DNA of 7,998 bases from an uncultured Collinsella sp. (GTDB taxonomy: Bacteria > Actinomycetota > Coriobacteriia > Coriobacteriales > Coriobacteriaceae): positions 1-7,998 of the forward strand of contig CABUBS010000095.1 in assembly GCA_902489855.1 (NCBI GenBank), read 5' to 3'. Below are positions 1 to 6,606 of this stretch, in pieces. Positions within the stretch are counted from its first letter, which is position 1. Every line of letters begins with the position of its first letter. The notes below the pieces were generated by a model. That model was not told the DNA's origin. It made no database searches and worked only from the letters and a program-made list of their open reading frames with translations. Both the position numbers and the translations under genes were made by a program.

Positions 1-29
1 CGCGAGCGCCAGGCGGCTGCGGCGGCGGG

Positions 30-791
30 TCAGCGCGCCGCGAGCCGATATCGACGCATGCGGCACTCATAGACCACATCGCTCGGTTCCATCGAAAAGC
101 CCTGAATCGCAAAGTCGTTTGCAGCCTCGCGCTTTACGCGGGCACGCTCGTGCTCGATATCGACCGCCGCGCTCGATGGGTACGGCTGCTCGGCCACAAC
201 CTCCGCCCGTGCGCCCAATTGCGTCGCGCAGGCTTGAGCCAGCTCGTCGCACGCCGCCTCCACATGCAGAAACGCCTTGCGCTCGGTTTGCGTGGGGATA
301 CGCTTGGCAACGGTGCCCGCGTCCACGTAGCAGAGCTCGGAGCGATACATAATGCGTTCGCCCGCCGGGCCCGCCGCCGTCACGCCAACTGAAATCGGGC
401 AGTCGAAGCTACTGCTGCGCTCAAGATGTGCCTCTTCGATACGCCAACCCCGTGGCAGCGCCACTTGCGCGAGCGCTTGGCCGCCAGAGGCATCGCATGC
501 GGTGTGGAGCTCAAGGTCGCCGACGCGGGGAGCATCCGCTGCGGCCACGCCGCGGACCGGCGACGCGGTGTCGGCACTCTGCATCGGCACATCGACCGGC
601 GCATCCGCACTCGGCTCATAACCTTCGCCCGCGCCATCATCGGCAGCTGCCCCATTTGCGGGTTCCGCGACACCCGGATCGTCCTCAACGTTCTCAAGCC
701 GAACACCGCAGCCCGGGCAAAATCGCACCGGCACGCCGGCGACCCGCGGCAGTTGCATCCCGCACGCCGGGCAGAATCTCAAGTCACTCAT
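30..791 (-). CDS. Zinc-ribbon protein with C-terminal domain of unknown function
   Basis: Complete reading frame of 253 residues (ATG at 791, TGA at 32-30). The N-terminus has two CPxCG knuckles, C7-C10 and C25-C28, spaced like one zinc-ribbon module. An acidic, Ala/Gly/Asp-rich linker of low complexity follows (about 35-90), then a folded-looking domain (about 90-253) that I do not recognise. There is no signal peptide or membrane segment, so the protein is probably cytoplasmic. The start is supported by GAGGGG 8 nt upstream and by the zinc ribbon beginning immediately. Only 17 bp separate it from the stop codon of the membrane-anchored protein gene upstream on the same strand, so the two are probably cotranscribed. 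Zinc ribbons of this kind can bind nucleic acid, protein or only zinc, and nothing here decides between these. The reading frame is well supported; the function is unknown. Confidence 0.8.
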   Translation of the reverse strand: MSDLRFCPACGMQLPRVAGVPVRFCPGCGVRLENVEDDPGVAEPANGAAADDGAGEGYEPSADAPVDVPMQSADTASPVRGVAAADAPRVGDLELHTACDASGGQALAQVALPRGWRIEEAHLERSSSFDCPISVGVTAAGPAGERIMYRSELCYVDAGTVAKRIPTQTERKAFLHVEAACDELAQACATQLGARAEVVAEQPYPSSAAVDIEHERARVKREAANDFAIQGFSMEPSDVVYECRMRRYRLAAR

Positions 792-808
792 CCCTTACAC
801 CCCTCATT

Positions 809-1261
809 TCATTGGCTGTTCTTGATGGCGGCAAGCTGTCGCCACAGTTCATCGGCACCATCAAGGCGATATGCCGTCTTGTCGAACACGATATTCCCGC
901 CCTCGAACTCCACCGATTGCTCCGAGCCATCTGCATAGACAAAGACGAGCGTGCGACCGGCGTCGCTCATCCGCTCATCCACCGCACTTCCCACGGTGCA
1001 ATCGTCGAGCGCGGCGAAGGTCGATGCGACCAGCTCGGCATCGTTGGTCTCATAGACCGTCCGCGTCTCGCCGTTCTCGATAAGCTTGACCGCCACCGGA
1101 GCGGCAGCACGATCACTCAGCGACGCTTGCGCGGCGTTCTTTCCCTGGTCGGCACGGGCGCCGGCGCCGTAAGCTCGCATGAGTGTCACCGCTGCGGCAA
1201 CAACAACCACGGCGATAAGCGCGCCGGCAATTTTATTAGACGTGCAACCACGAGATGCCAT
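809..1261 (-). CDS. Small membrane-anchored protein of unknown function
   Basis: Complete frame of 150 residues (ATG at 1261, TGA at 811-809). A hydrophobic segment at about residues 11-30 follows a short basic N-terminus (R4, K10). It looks like a single-pass signal anchor or an uncleaved signal sequence. C6 lies before the hydrophobic stretch, so this is not a lipobox. An Ala/Gly-rich linker (about 31-54) leads to a compact alpha/beta-looking domain (about 55-150) rich in charged strands and ending in an amphipathic helix, probably on the outer face of the membrane. I do not recognise the family. GGAAGGGG 7 nt before the ATG supports the start. It is the first gene of a likely two-gene unit with the zinc-ribbon gene 17 bp downstream. 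The promoter should lie in the 145-bp gap before the LuxR gene end, but I found no convincing -35/-10 pair there. Confidence 0.78.
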   Translation of the reverse strand: MASRGCTSNKIAGALIAVVVVAAAVTLMRAYGAGARADQGKNAAQASLSDRAAAPVAVKLIENGETRTVYETNDAELVASTFAALDDCTVGSAVDERMSDAGRTLVFVYADGSEQSVEFEGGNIVFDKTAYRLDGADELWRQLAAIKNSQ

Positions 1262-1363
1262 AGGCCCACCCCTTCCGTTCTGCTCCGCTCAACATCACAT
1301 TCATATGCCTTTGAGCGCCAAAACGGCAGGTGACAAATGTCTCATATTCATATTTTTGCAGGT

Positions 1364-1404
1364 AAAACCACCACAAAGGTGCCTGTCCCCTTCGTGGCGG
1401 TTTT
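1364..1404 (-). terminator. Hairpin terminator after the LuxR-type gene
   Basis: Long stem directly downstream of the LuxR-type stop codon (TAG at 1409-1407). Positions 1364-1381 pair with 1387-1404 around a 5-nt loop; the stem begins AAAACC and ends GGTTTT. On the plus strand two positions are A-C mismatches (1370/1398 and 1375/1393). In minus-strand RNA both become G-U pairs, leaving one mismatch in 18, so the stem is built to form in the minus transcript. The U-run is the UUUU at the 3' foot of the stem, followed by ACC rather than more U. I infer an intrinsic terminator for the regulator gene. Confidence 0.65.
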
Positions 1405-1406
1405 GG

Positions 1407-2951
1407 CTAGTCTTGGGGTGTCCAGGACCAGAAGAAATTGATGAGGGCCACGCGCGAGGCGGCACCGGTCTTTTTGTTGATCGAGGCGATGTGACGGTAG
1501 AGCGTAGAACGCGAAAGGAAGAGCGCCGCCGCAACGTCCTGCACGCTGTCGTCCGATACGACCAGCGCCTCCAGCACATCGCGCTCGCGCTTGGTAAGCC
1601 CAAAGGCGGCTACAAAGCCGTCGAGTCGATCGTCAAACGAAAGCTCCGGCATCTCCAGGGGCACCGTGTCGGTCTGATCGGGCGCACGGCTCACGCCAAG
1701 ATCGTCGGTGGCAAACGCCAGCCCCCTGTGACCCGCTTCGTCCTCAACGCCTTGTCCAAACTGCCCCAGCAGCGAGATCGCAATGCCGACAAACAACACG
1801 AGTACGACACCCACCGCCACCAGCACGTTTTGGCTCGAGATGATCGCCACCGCCGGAGCCGTCACAAGCATTGAGCAAATGTTGTTGATGACGCGGCCCA
1901 TGCACGGCCACAGATACGACCAGCAGGCATACATCGAAATCGCGGCGAACTTCGCGGTGAAGAACACCACGAAAAAGCCCGTGCCCAGGTAAAAGATAAT
2001 CGTGGCGGCGAGCGCATTGCCGCCGTTGCCATCGGTGATAAGCACAAAGAACGAGAGCGTGGACAGCATGGCGGCGCACGTCATGATGATGTTCATATAC
2101 GAGCGTCCGCGCAGGTCATACAGGGCGCCGGCAGCAAGCGCACTCACAACCAGCAGCAAGCGCGGCCAGTCACCCAGATCGATAGCGCCGGCGGCATGCG
2201 AGGTCGTAAGACCGGCATTGAGAGCCGCGAATACGCCGGTGAGGCAGGCGGTCGCCACCGTCAAGCGCACTACGGCACCCTGGAAGGCCGCCTTTGCCTC
2301 GGGATTATCGCGCCACTTGGCGCCATGCTCCGACGCATCGACCGATAGCTCGGCAATCTCGGCTTCGAACTCGGGCGCGGACTCATCGCGTAATTTAGCT
2401 CGGCGGGTACCGTGAAGCAGCCCAACCAGCGCAATCGCACAGGCAATAAGGACAAACTGTTGAGGAATGCCCGCAGGCATCACCATATGGTTGAGCACCT
2501 GTACCAAAATGCCCGCAGCATAAGAAACCGCCACGGCACGTGCCAGACAAGGCGTCTGCGCAAAACGCCGCGCCAGATTGGCATGAGCGGTCGATCCGCA
2601 GTAGCCCAGGGCGCAGCACGCCACCAGACCGCCCGCAATCACAACCTGAAACTGCGCCGCCATAATCAGCAGCAGCAATGCCGACACCAGCAGCACGCCC
2701 GTCATATCGCTCGTCGCATCGATTGTCTGGGGACGGCGATAGTACAGGAGAGGACGCACAAAATAGCCGATCACGCTCGCGCCGACGACGATGCTCTCGT
2801 AGATAACGACCTCGTTCGCCGGCACAAACTCGGCCACGCGCACGTCAAAGAGGTACTCGCCGGCCAAAATCGTGAAAAAGAAAAGCGCCAGGCACAGAAT
2901 CTCCCGTATGCCCCGGCGCAAATATGCGGTTGTGTCTCCCAGGTCCCTCAT
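1407..2951 (-). CDS. LuxR-type regulator with 12-helix membrane domain
   Basis: Frame of 514 residues from ATG 2951 to TAG 1409-1407. The N-terminal ~400 residues contain about twelve hydrophobic helices, transporter-like in layout, with a polar charged loop between helices 6 and 7. The C-terminus is a LuxR/GerE helix-turn-helix (about 452-510): LTKRERDVLEAL, then a recognition-helix region LSRSTLYRHIASINKKTG. Regulators of this architecture are common in Coriobacteriia and are thought to sense a signal in or at the membrane. The ligand and targets here are unknown. An ATG at 2987 would add 12 residues but has no ribosome binding site; the ATG at 2951 has GGGTGGGGG five nt upstream, so I prefer it. 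The gene lies downstream of the glycosidase on the same strand but is separated from it by 261 bp with a long inverted repeat, so separate transcription is likely. Confidence 0.88.
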   Translation of the reverse strand: MRDLGDTTAYLRRGIREILCLALFFFTILAGEYLFDVRVAEFVPANEVVIYESIVVGASVIGYFVRPLLYYRRPQTIDATSDMTGVLLVSALLLLIMAAQFQVVIAGGLVACCALGYCGSTAHANLARRFAQTPCLARAVAVSYAAGILVQVLNHMVMPAGIPQQFVLIACAIALVGLLHGTRRAKLRDESAPEFEAEIAELSVDASEHGAKWRDNPEAKAAFQGAVVRLTVATACLTGVFAALNAGLTTSHAAGAIDLGDWPRLLLVVSALAAGALYDLRGRSYMNIIMTCAAMLSTLSFFVLITDGNGGNALAATIIFYLGTGFFVVFFTAKFAAISMYACWSYLWPCMGRVINNICSMLVTAPAVAIISSQNVLVAVGVVLVLFVGIAISLLGQFGQGVEDEAGHRGLAFATDDLGVSRAPDQTDTVPLEMPELSFDDRLDGFVAAFGLTKRERDVLEALVVSDDSVQDVAAALFLSRSTLYRHIASINKKTGAASRVALINFFWSWTPQD

Positions 2952-3062
2952 GGTAACCCCCACCCGCTTAGATGTCCGGAAAACCATTTTAATGGAGAAT
3001 GGGTCTTAGTATCCACGCAATGCCCGAACTGTTACGCATCCGGCGCAAATGCCCCAACAGCA

Positions 3063-3127
3063 GTTGCGGTGAAATAGTTCCTGTTTGACCGGCCCGGGCT
3101 GTCATTTAGGAACTATTCCACCGCAAC
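3063..3127. repeat. Long imperfect inverted repeat (20-bp arms, 25-bp centre)
   Basis: The left arm 3063-3082 and right arm 3108-3127 are reverse complements at 19 of 20 positions; the only mismatch is A3072/C3118, which becomes a G-U pair in minus-strand RNA. The centre contains a further stem, TGAC 3086-3089 with GTCA 3101-3104, around the palindrome GCCCGGGC at 3092-3099. The whole 65 bp can therefore fold as one rod. It lies between the stop of the glycosidase gene and the start of the LuxR-type gene. No T-run follows on either strand and no flanking target duplication is visible. It could be a REP-like or MITE-like intergenic repeat, an RNA processing or stability element, or an atypical terminator for the glycosidase gene. 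Confidence 0.75.
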
Positions 3128-3212
3128 ATATAAAGGGGACTGGGTTGTTGATATCGGAAAAGGGAGGGAGGTGCCCGGGCCGAGGGAGCAACTCGGGATC
3201 GAAGCTCGAGCG

Positions 3213-4526
3213 TTAGTGCTCGGGCGTCAGGATCACCAGGGCGTCGTGCTCAAAGGAATGCTGAGCCACGCGCACGGTGCCGTCGCCATTGTCGCGAACG
3301 GGCAGCTTGGCGATACGCTTGGCCTCCATGTCGAGGGCCGTCGCCGACCAGCCGCGCGCACTATCGAGCTTAAACGTAAGTGCCGTGGTGCGCGGCAGAT
3401 AGGTGACGACACGCTCGCCAATACGCGCCACACGGATGGACTCGCGCGCGTCATCGAGCAGCTCCTGTGCCGGGATAACGGCGAGAGCGTCGTCGCTAGC
3501 CGTGGCACCCAGGCCGGCAAGCACGTGCTCGATGGCGGCAAAATCCCACACGCCCGCAAACTGCAGACACTCCTGCCAGCGGAACGGCATGTCAAAGCCC
3601 TCGCCCAGCACCGAACCCTGGCTGCGCGATGTCTGCCAGTTCCAAACGCCGTGGGCGCCGTAGGTCACGCCCGCGCTGGCGCCGGCAAGGATCGAAGACC
3701 ACACGCTCGCGCGACAGTCCTGCGCGGTAAAACGCCAGTACACGTTGCGCGACGCACCCATCTGCTCGTAGCAGGGCTCGGAGTTGACCATCGGCTTTTT
3801 GGGATAGCTGGCGATAAAGTCCTGCGGCAGGTGCCAGGCCTCGGGCTGGCCTTCGTAGTTGTGGCCGGGCTGGAACATATAGAAGTCCAGGCGGTCCAAA
3901 TACTGCGCGGGAATCGTGCGGTTACCACGGTTGATGTGCATGGTACGCAGGGCCTCGGGCGCGCGCTTCGCAACCTCGTCGAGCGCATCCTCGTAATAGG
4001 CAATCGCCTCGTCACCGGCAAAGTCCGTGTCGCCCGTCACCACATAGACGGGATCGAACTCGCCCAGGTTCTCGACGACGCGGGCAACGTGGGCACGGAC
4101 CTCCTCGCGCGGCATAACCTCGGCACCGCAACGCTCGGCGATCTTAGCGCCCCAGGTACCGGGCACGTAGTTGCACCACATGAGCACGAGCGCCGGACGA
4201 ATGCCGTGCTCGACGGCAGCGCGGCACATGGCGGCGGCGCGATCCCAATACGCCTGATTGGGTTGAGACCAATCAAAGCGCACGCCATCCTCGCTGGCAT
4301 AGGGCCAAATGCCCAGATCGGGGCAGCAGCGATCCCACTGCGGCAGCGTGTTAATCTGCAGCACGTTCATGCCCTGCTCGGCGCGGCGGGTCAGATAGTA
4401 GTCCCAGTCGGCCTCGGGGATGCTGGTAAACGCACTCCAGCACGTATCGGCAAACCAAAAGAACGGCTTGCCCTCGCACAAAAAACCGTCCTGACGACCG
4501 TTGACGGTCAGTTTTCCCAAACTCAT
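3213..4526 (-). CDS. DUF4038/GH140-like glycoside hydrolase
   Basis: Complete frame of 437 residues (TAA at 3215-3213). The first ~330 residues match the DUF4038 (apiosidase-like) TIM-barrel pattern: GKPFFWFADTCWSAF at 19-33, then GMNVLQINTLPQWD at 52-65. Candidate catalytic acids are D166 in VVTGDTDF and E250 in VNSEPCYE, followed by AGASAGVTYGAHGVWNW at 281-297; the acids are assigned by family pattern. The last ~90 residues look like the beta-rich C-terminal domain often attached in this family (the putative collagen-binding type). There is no signal peptide, so it probably acts in the cytoplasm on imported glycosides. The start at 4526 has AAAGGA 7 nt upstream. An ATG at 4532 sits too close to that site, and an open frame extending up to 4808 overlaps the permease and is rejected. 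It lies downstream of the PTS permease on the same strand, beyond a terminator. GH140 includes apiosidases, but the substrate here is not established. Confidence 0.85.
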   Translation of the reverse strand: MSLGKLTVNGRQDGFLCEGKPFFWFADTCWSAFTSIPEADWDYYLTRRAEQGMNVLQINTLPQWDRCCPDLGIWPYASEDGVRFDWSQPNQAYWDRAAAMCRAAVEHGIRPALVLMWCNYVPGTWGAKIAERCGAEVMPREEVRAHVARVVENLGEFDPVYVVTGDTDFAGDEAIAYYEDALDEVAKRAPEALRTMHINRGNRTIPAQYLDRLDFYMFQPGHNYEGQPEAWHLPQDFIASYPKKPMVNSEPCYEQMGASRNVYWRFTAQDCRASVWSSILAGASAGVTYGAHGVWNWQTSRSQGSVLGEGFDMPFRWQECLQFAGVWDFAAIEHVLAGLGATASDDALAVIPAQELLDDARESIRVARIGERVVTYLPRTTALTFKLDSARGWSATALDMEAKRIAKLPVRDNGDGTVRVAQHSFEHDALVILTPEH

Positions 4527-4533
4527 CTGCATG

Positions 4534-4599
4534 TCCTTTCGCTCGATAAAGGAATTGCGAACCGGCAGAAGCTTTCGCGGTAACCCCTGATGCGAAAGC
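4534..4599 (-). promoter_or_regulatory. Leader hairpin with possible alternative pairing to the RBS
   Basis: In the minus-strand leader of the glycosidase gene, GCTTTCGC (4599-4592) pairs perfectly with GCGAAAGC (4578-4571) around a 13-nt loop. A second copy, GCGAAAG (4542-4536), forms part of the Shine-Dalgarno region GCGAAAGGA (4542-4534). The upstream CTTTCGC can therefore pair either with the nearby arm, leaving the ribosome site free, or with the ribosome site itself, hiding it. The complementarity is read directly from the sequence; a regulatory switch is inference. No known riboswitch class is recognised. Confidence 0.4.
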
Positions 4600-4664
4600 C
4601 CCCGCCGTTTAACAAACCCCTGCGGGCGGACACCACTTGCCCACTCCAGTCTACCTTGCAAGAA

Positions 4665-4696
4665 GGGCCCCGCCGGGCTTGCGCCTGACGGGGCCC
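4665..4696 (-). terminator. Intrinsic terminator after the PTS permease gene
   Basis: GGGCCCCG (4665-4672) pairs with CGGGGCCC (4689-4696). The stem continues inward through 4674-4678 with 4683-4687, with one mismatch and a 4-nt loop. On the minus strand it is followed by TTCTT. It begins 41 bp beyond the permease stop codon. The strong GC stem and short U-rich tail fit rho-independent termination. The glycosidase gene downstream would then depend on read-through or its own promoter. Confidence 0.75.
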
Positions 4697-4737
4697 TGTC
4701 GTGTAGGTAAGGTCGTATGCGACCGAATGGCTTGGCC

Positions 4738-6165
4738 TTAGGCCTCCATCTCGGCGAGCTCCTCCTTGGAGAAGCCGGCGACGAAGACGACGGCAGCGGC
4801 GATGACAAAGGAGATTGCCATACCGACGATAGCCCAGACGGTGTTCATCTGGCCACCCTGCAGGTAGTTGGTGAAGACCAGGAAGTTGGAGGCACCACCG
4901 GCGAGGTAGTAGGTAACACCCATGAGGCCGGAGAACACGGCGCCGATGGCACCGCCGATGAACATACCGAACATGGTGCGACGGAAGCGCATGAGGATAC
5001 CGAAGAGCGCGGGCTCGGTGACGCCGCCCGCGATGGCGGAGATGACGTAGCCCAGGGCGAGACCCTTCTCGTCGGGGTACTTCATCTTGAGGAAGGCACC
5101 GAAGGCGCAGCCCCAGACAGCGGCCATAGCGCAGTTGGTGGAAACGAAGACGAAGGGATCGTAGCCGGCAGCGATGATCTGAACCTGAGCGAGCAGGATG
5201 ACGGGCATGTGCATGCCGCAGACCACGAAGAGCTGCCAGAAGGCGCCGAGGACGGCCATGACGATCAGGATACCGACGCCACCCATGTCAGCGAGACCGA
5301 AGAGGGCGTTAGCGATGAGGCTGCCGATCTCGTTGCCGAGCGGGGCGAGGACGATGAAGGCGATGGGGATGGTAACGATCATGGTGCAGAACGGCGTGAA
5401 GACCGTGGAGAGCACGTCGGGCATGACCTTCTTAAAGAACTTCTCGACGAAGTAGAGGACAGGCACCGAAAGGATAATCGGCAGGACGGACTGCTGATAG
5501 TTGGCAGCGGCGATCTGAATGCCGTAGACGGAGATGATTCCGCCGCCATCCTGGGTCGCGACACTCACGACGGACGGGGCCATGAGGGCGCCGCCGAGGA
5601 GCATGCCCAGAACCGGGGAGGCGCCGAGCTTCTTAGCGGCGGCATAGCCCAGGTAGATGGGGATAAAGGTGAACGTGGCCTCGTACAGGGTGGTGTAGAG
5701 GAACGTGTAGGTCGGATCGGTGTCAGAGAGAACGCCGAGCATGGTGGGACCGAGGACCGCAGCGATGGTGCGGAACAGACCGCCGGCCATGAGCAGCGGG
5801 ATCAGCTGGGTCATGGAGCCCGACAGATAGTCGAGGATGATGTTCGGCAGGTTCTTGAGCTCGAACTTCTCCTTGGGAGCATCGAGGTTCTCGTCGACCG
5901 CGGCACCCTGCTTGACGCCGGACATGGCGACGAACTCGGCGAGCACCTTGGGCACGTTCTGGCCGATGATGACCTGGAGCTGGCTGCCGGCGAACTGGCA
6001 ACCCAGAACACCCTTGACCTTCTTGATCTTCTCCACGTCGGCCTTGTTGTTGTCCTTGAGCGTCAGACGCAGACGCGTCATGCAGTTGGTGGCGACGGAA
6101 ACATTCTCCGCACCGCCCACGAGCTCGAGGACATCGGTGGCAATCTGCTTGTTATCTACTGCCAT
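4738..6165 (-). CDS. PTS EIIBC permease, glucose/beta-glucoside superfamily
   Basis: Complete frame of 475 residues (TAA at 4740-4738). The N-terminal EIIB domain (about 1-85) has the phosphorylation-site signature TNCMTRLRL, with C28 as the expected phosphocysteine. After a charged linker (about 86-104) comes an EIIC membrane domain (about 105-465) with roughly ten hydrophobic segments. H319 in CGMHMP and E384 in GGVTEPALFG are hallmark sugar-binding positions of this superfamily. Such proteins import and phosphorylate a sugar or glycoside, using phosphate passed from HPr through an EIIA. No EIIA domain is fused here and none is in the window, so it must borrow one. The start at 6165 has GGGGAGGGG just upstream; the ATG at 6180 lies in front of that site and is rejected. 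Known substrates of relatives include beta-glucosides, sucrose, trehalose and amino sugars, and I cannot choose among them. The divergent neighbour is an esterase. Confidence 0.93.
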   Translation of the reverse strand: MAVDNKQIATDVLELVGGAENVSVATNCMTRLRLTLKDNNKADVEKIKKVKGVLGCQFAGSQLQVIIGQNVPKVLAEFVAMSGVKQGAAVDENLDAPKEKFELKNLPNIILDYLSGSMTQLIPLLMAGGLFRTIAAVLGPTMLGVLSDTDPTYTFLYTTLYEATFTFIPIYLGYAAAKKLGASPVLGMLLGGALMAPSVVSVATQDGGGIISVYGIQIAAANYQQSVLPIILSVPVLYFVEKFFKKVMPDVLSTVFTPFCTMIVTIPIAFIVLAPLGNEIGSLIANALFGLADMGGVGILIVMAVLGAFWQLFVVCGMHMPVILLAQVQIIAAGYDPFVFVSTNCAMAAVWGCAFGAFLKMKYPDEKGLALGYVISAIAGGVTEPALFGILMRFRRTMFGMFIGGAIGAVFSGLMGVTYYLAGGASNFLVFTNYLQGGQMNTVWAIVGMAISFVIAAAVVFVAGFSKEELAEMEA

Positions 6166-6188
6166 GGGACCCCTCCCCATATCATCGT

Positions 6189-6214
6189 GTGCCTACTCGT
6201 TTGGGCGTAGGCAC
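6189..6214 (-). promoter_or_regulatory. Hairpin in the 5' leader of the PTS gene
   Basis: GTGCCTAC (6189-6196) and GTAGGCAC (6207-6214) form a perfect 8-bp inverted repeat with a 10-nt loop. It lies 23 nt upstream of the chosen permease start and just downstream of the predicted -10 element, so it would be transcribed as an RNA stem in the leader. It has no U-run and does not show the overlapping terminator/antiterminator layout of BglG/LicT control. It may affect mRNA stability or translation, or be a protein-binding palindrome. Confidence 0.45.
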
Positions 6215-6229
6215 GCCTTTGGCTCGGCG

Positions 6230-6235
6230 ACTATA
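6230..6235 (-). promoter_or_regulatory. Possible -10 element of the PTS promoter
   Basis: TATAGT on the minus strand matches the TATAAT consensus at five of six positions and sits about 65 bp upstream of the permease ATG. No recognisable -35 box lies 16-18 bp further upstream. The palindrome at 6272-6288 would be centred near -57 relative to a start site around 6223. This placement fits an activator-dependent promoter, but the assignment is a prediction from a short motif. Confidence 0.4.
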
Positions 6236-6271
6236 ACCCCTTACGGCCACCGAACCCTTGGATACGCTGTC

Positions 6272-6288
6272 GTAAACAATGTGTTTAC
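6272..6288. promoter_or_regulatory. Operator-like palindrome (site 1), PTS-proximal
   Basis: GTAAACA (6272-6278) and TGTTTAC (6282-6288) are perfect 7-bp inverted arms around ATG. Further same-type half-sites follow at once: GTTTAC at 6294-6299, preceded by TGAAC so that it resembles a near-palindrome without a spacer, and GTTTAC at 6308-6313. The TGTAAAC...GTTTACA form resembles operators of LacI-family sugar regulators, but no such regulator gene is in the window. Confidence 0.55.
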
Positions 6289-6508
6289 TGAACGTTTACG
6301 GGCTTTAGTTTACACGGAACGTCTAATTTGTGGCAATTTTGCCGTCTGTAGTCCGGTGAACGGTAGGAAATCGGGGGTGAACGTATCTAAATGGATGAGG
6401 ACCGTCTCTTTGCCAACGTTTAGCTATATGGCTGTTTGCGTGGGTTTTTCCTTTAACTAGCACCTCATAGCCTTGTTGATGTCTTAACAAAAGCCCTGAT
6501 AGACGGTA

Positions 6509-6524
6509 GTAAACATACGTTTAG
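6509..6524. promoter_or_regulatory. Operator-like inverted repeat (site 2)
   Basis: TAAAC (6510-6514) and GTTTA (6519-6523) are perfect arms around ATAC, with one mismatched flanking position on each side and further symmetry outside it. The half-site is the same as in sites 1 and 3. The centre lies 83 bp from that of site 3, close to eight helical turns. Confidence 0.45.
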
Positions 6525-6592
6525 TAGTTCATTGGGTGTTCAATTCGACCGTTTACCGAGTTCATCTGCCTGTTCTGAAGCTCTGTGTTAAA

Positions 6593-6606
6593 CTAAACAT
6601 GTTTAG
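6593..6606. promoter_or_regulatory. Operator-like palindrome (site 3), esterase-proximal
   Basis: CTAAACATGTTTAG is a perfect 14-bp palindrome ending 50 bp before the esterase start codon. Single half-sites flank it: GTTTAC at 6551-6556 and at 6624-6629. Its position near the expected promoter would suit repression of the esterase gene. The palindrome is certain; operator function is inferred. Confidence 0.5.

Noticed and set aside
428..1333. 301-codon open frame on the plus strand across the two left-hand genes
   Set aside because: Arg/His/Pro-rich translation antisense to two minus-strand genes with ribosome sites and sensible features (CxxC knuckles, membrane anchor).
3092..3180. GCCCGGGC occurring twice (3092-3099 and 3173-3180)
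   Set aside because: An 8-bp GC palindrome repeated within 90 bp is not surprising in GC-rich DNA and has no further shared flanking sequence.
3155..3196. Stem of CCGAG (3180-3184) with CTCGG (3192-3196) and a pyrimidine tail after the glycosidase gene, possible terminator
   Set aside because: Only five base pairs, and the tail is C-rich rather than a U-run; too weak to call.
3171..4583. 470-codon open frame on the plus strand opposite the glycosidase
   Set aside because: It is the antisense shadow of a gene with strong DUF4038 motifs, a result of GC-rich codon use, and shows no recognisable domain.
4607..4617. GTTTAACAAAC upstream of the glycosidase as a further copy of the operator half-site
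   Set aside because: The half-sites face outward rather than inward as in the divergent region, and the arms are only 4 bp.
4527..4808. N-terminal extension of the glycosidase frame up to 4808
   Set aside because: The extension is Ser/Pro/Arg-rich, overlaps the permease end and its terminator, and the AAAGGA site and family N-terminus both point to 4526.
4717..6210. 497-codon open frame on the plus strand opposite the PTS permease
   Set aside because: Its product is an unnatural Asp/Glu/Gly/His-rich string mirroring the codons of the permease, which has clear EIIB and EIIC motifs. It has no family signature.
6391..6423. Ten-codon frame (ATG to TAG) in the divergent region, a possible leader peptide
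   Set aside because: Only a weak, distant purine run precedes it, there is no run of regulatory codons, and it is short enough to occur by chance.
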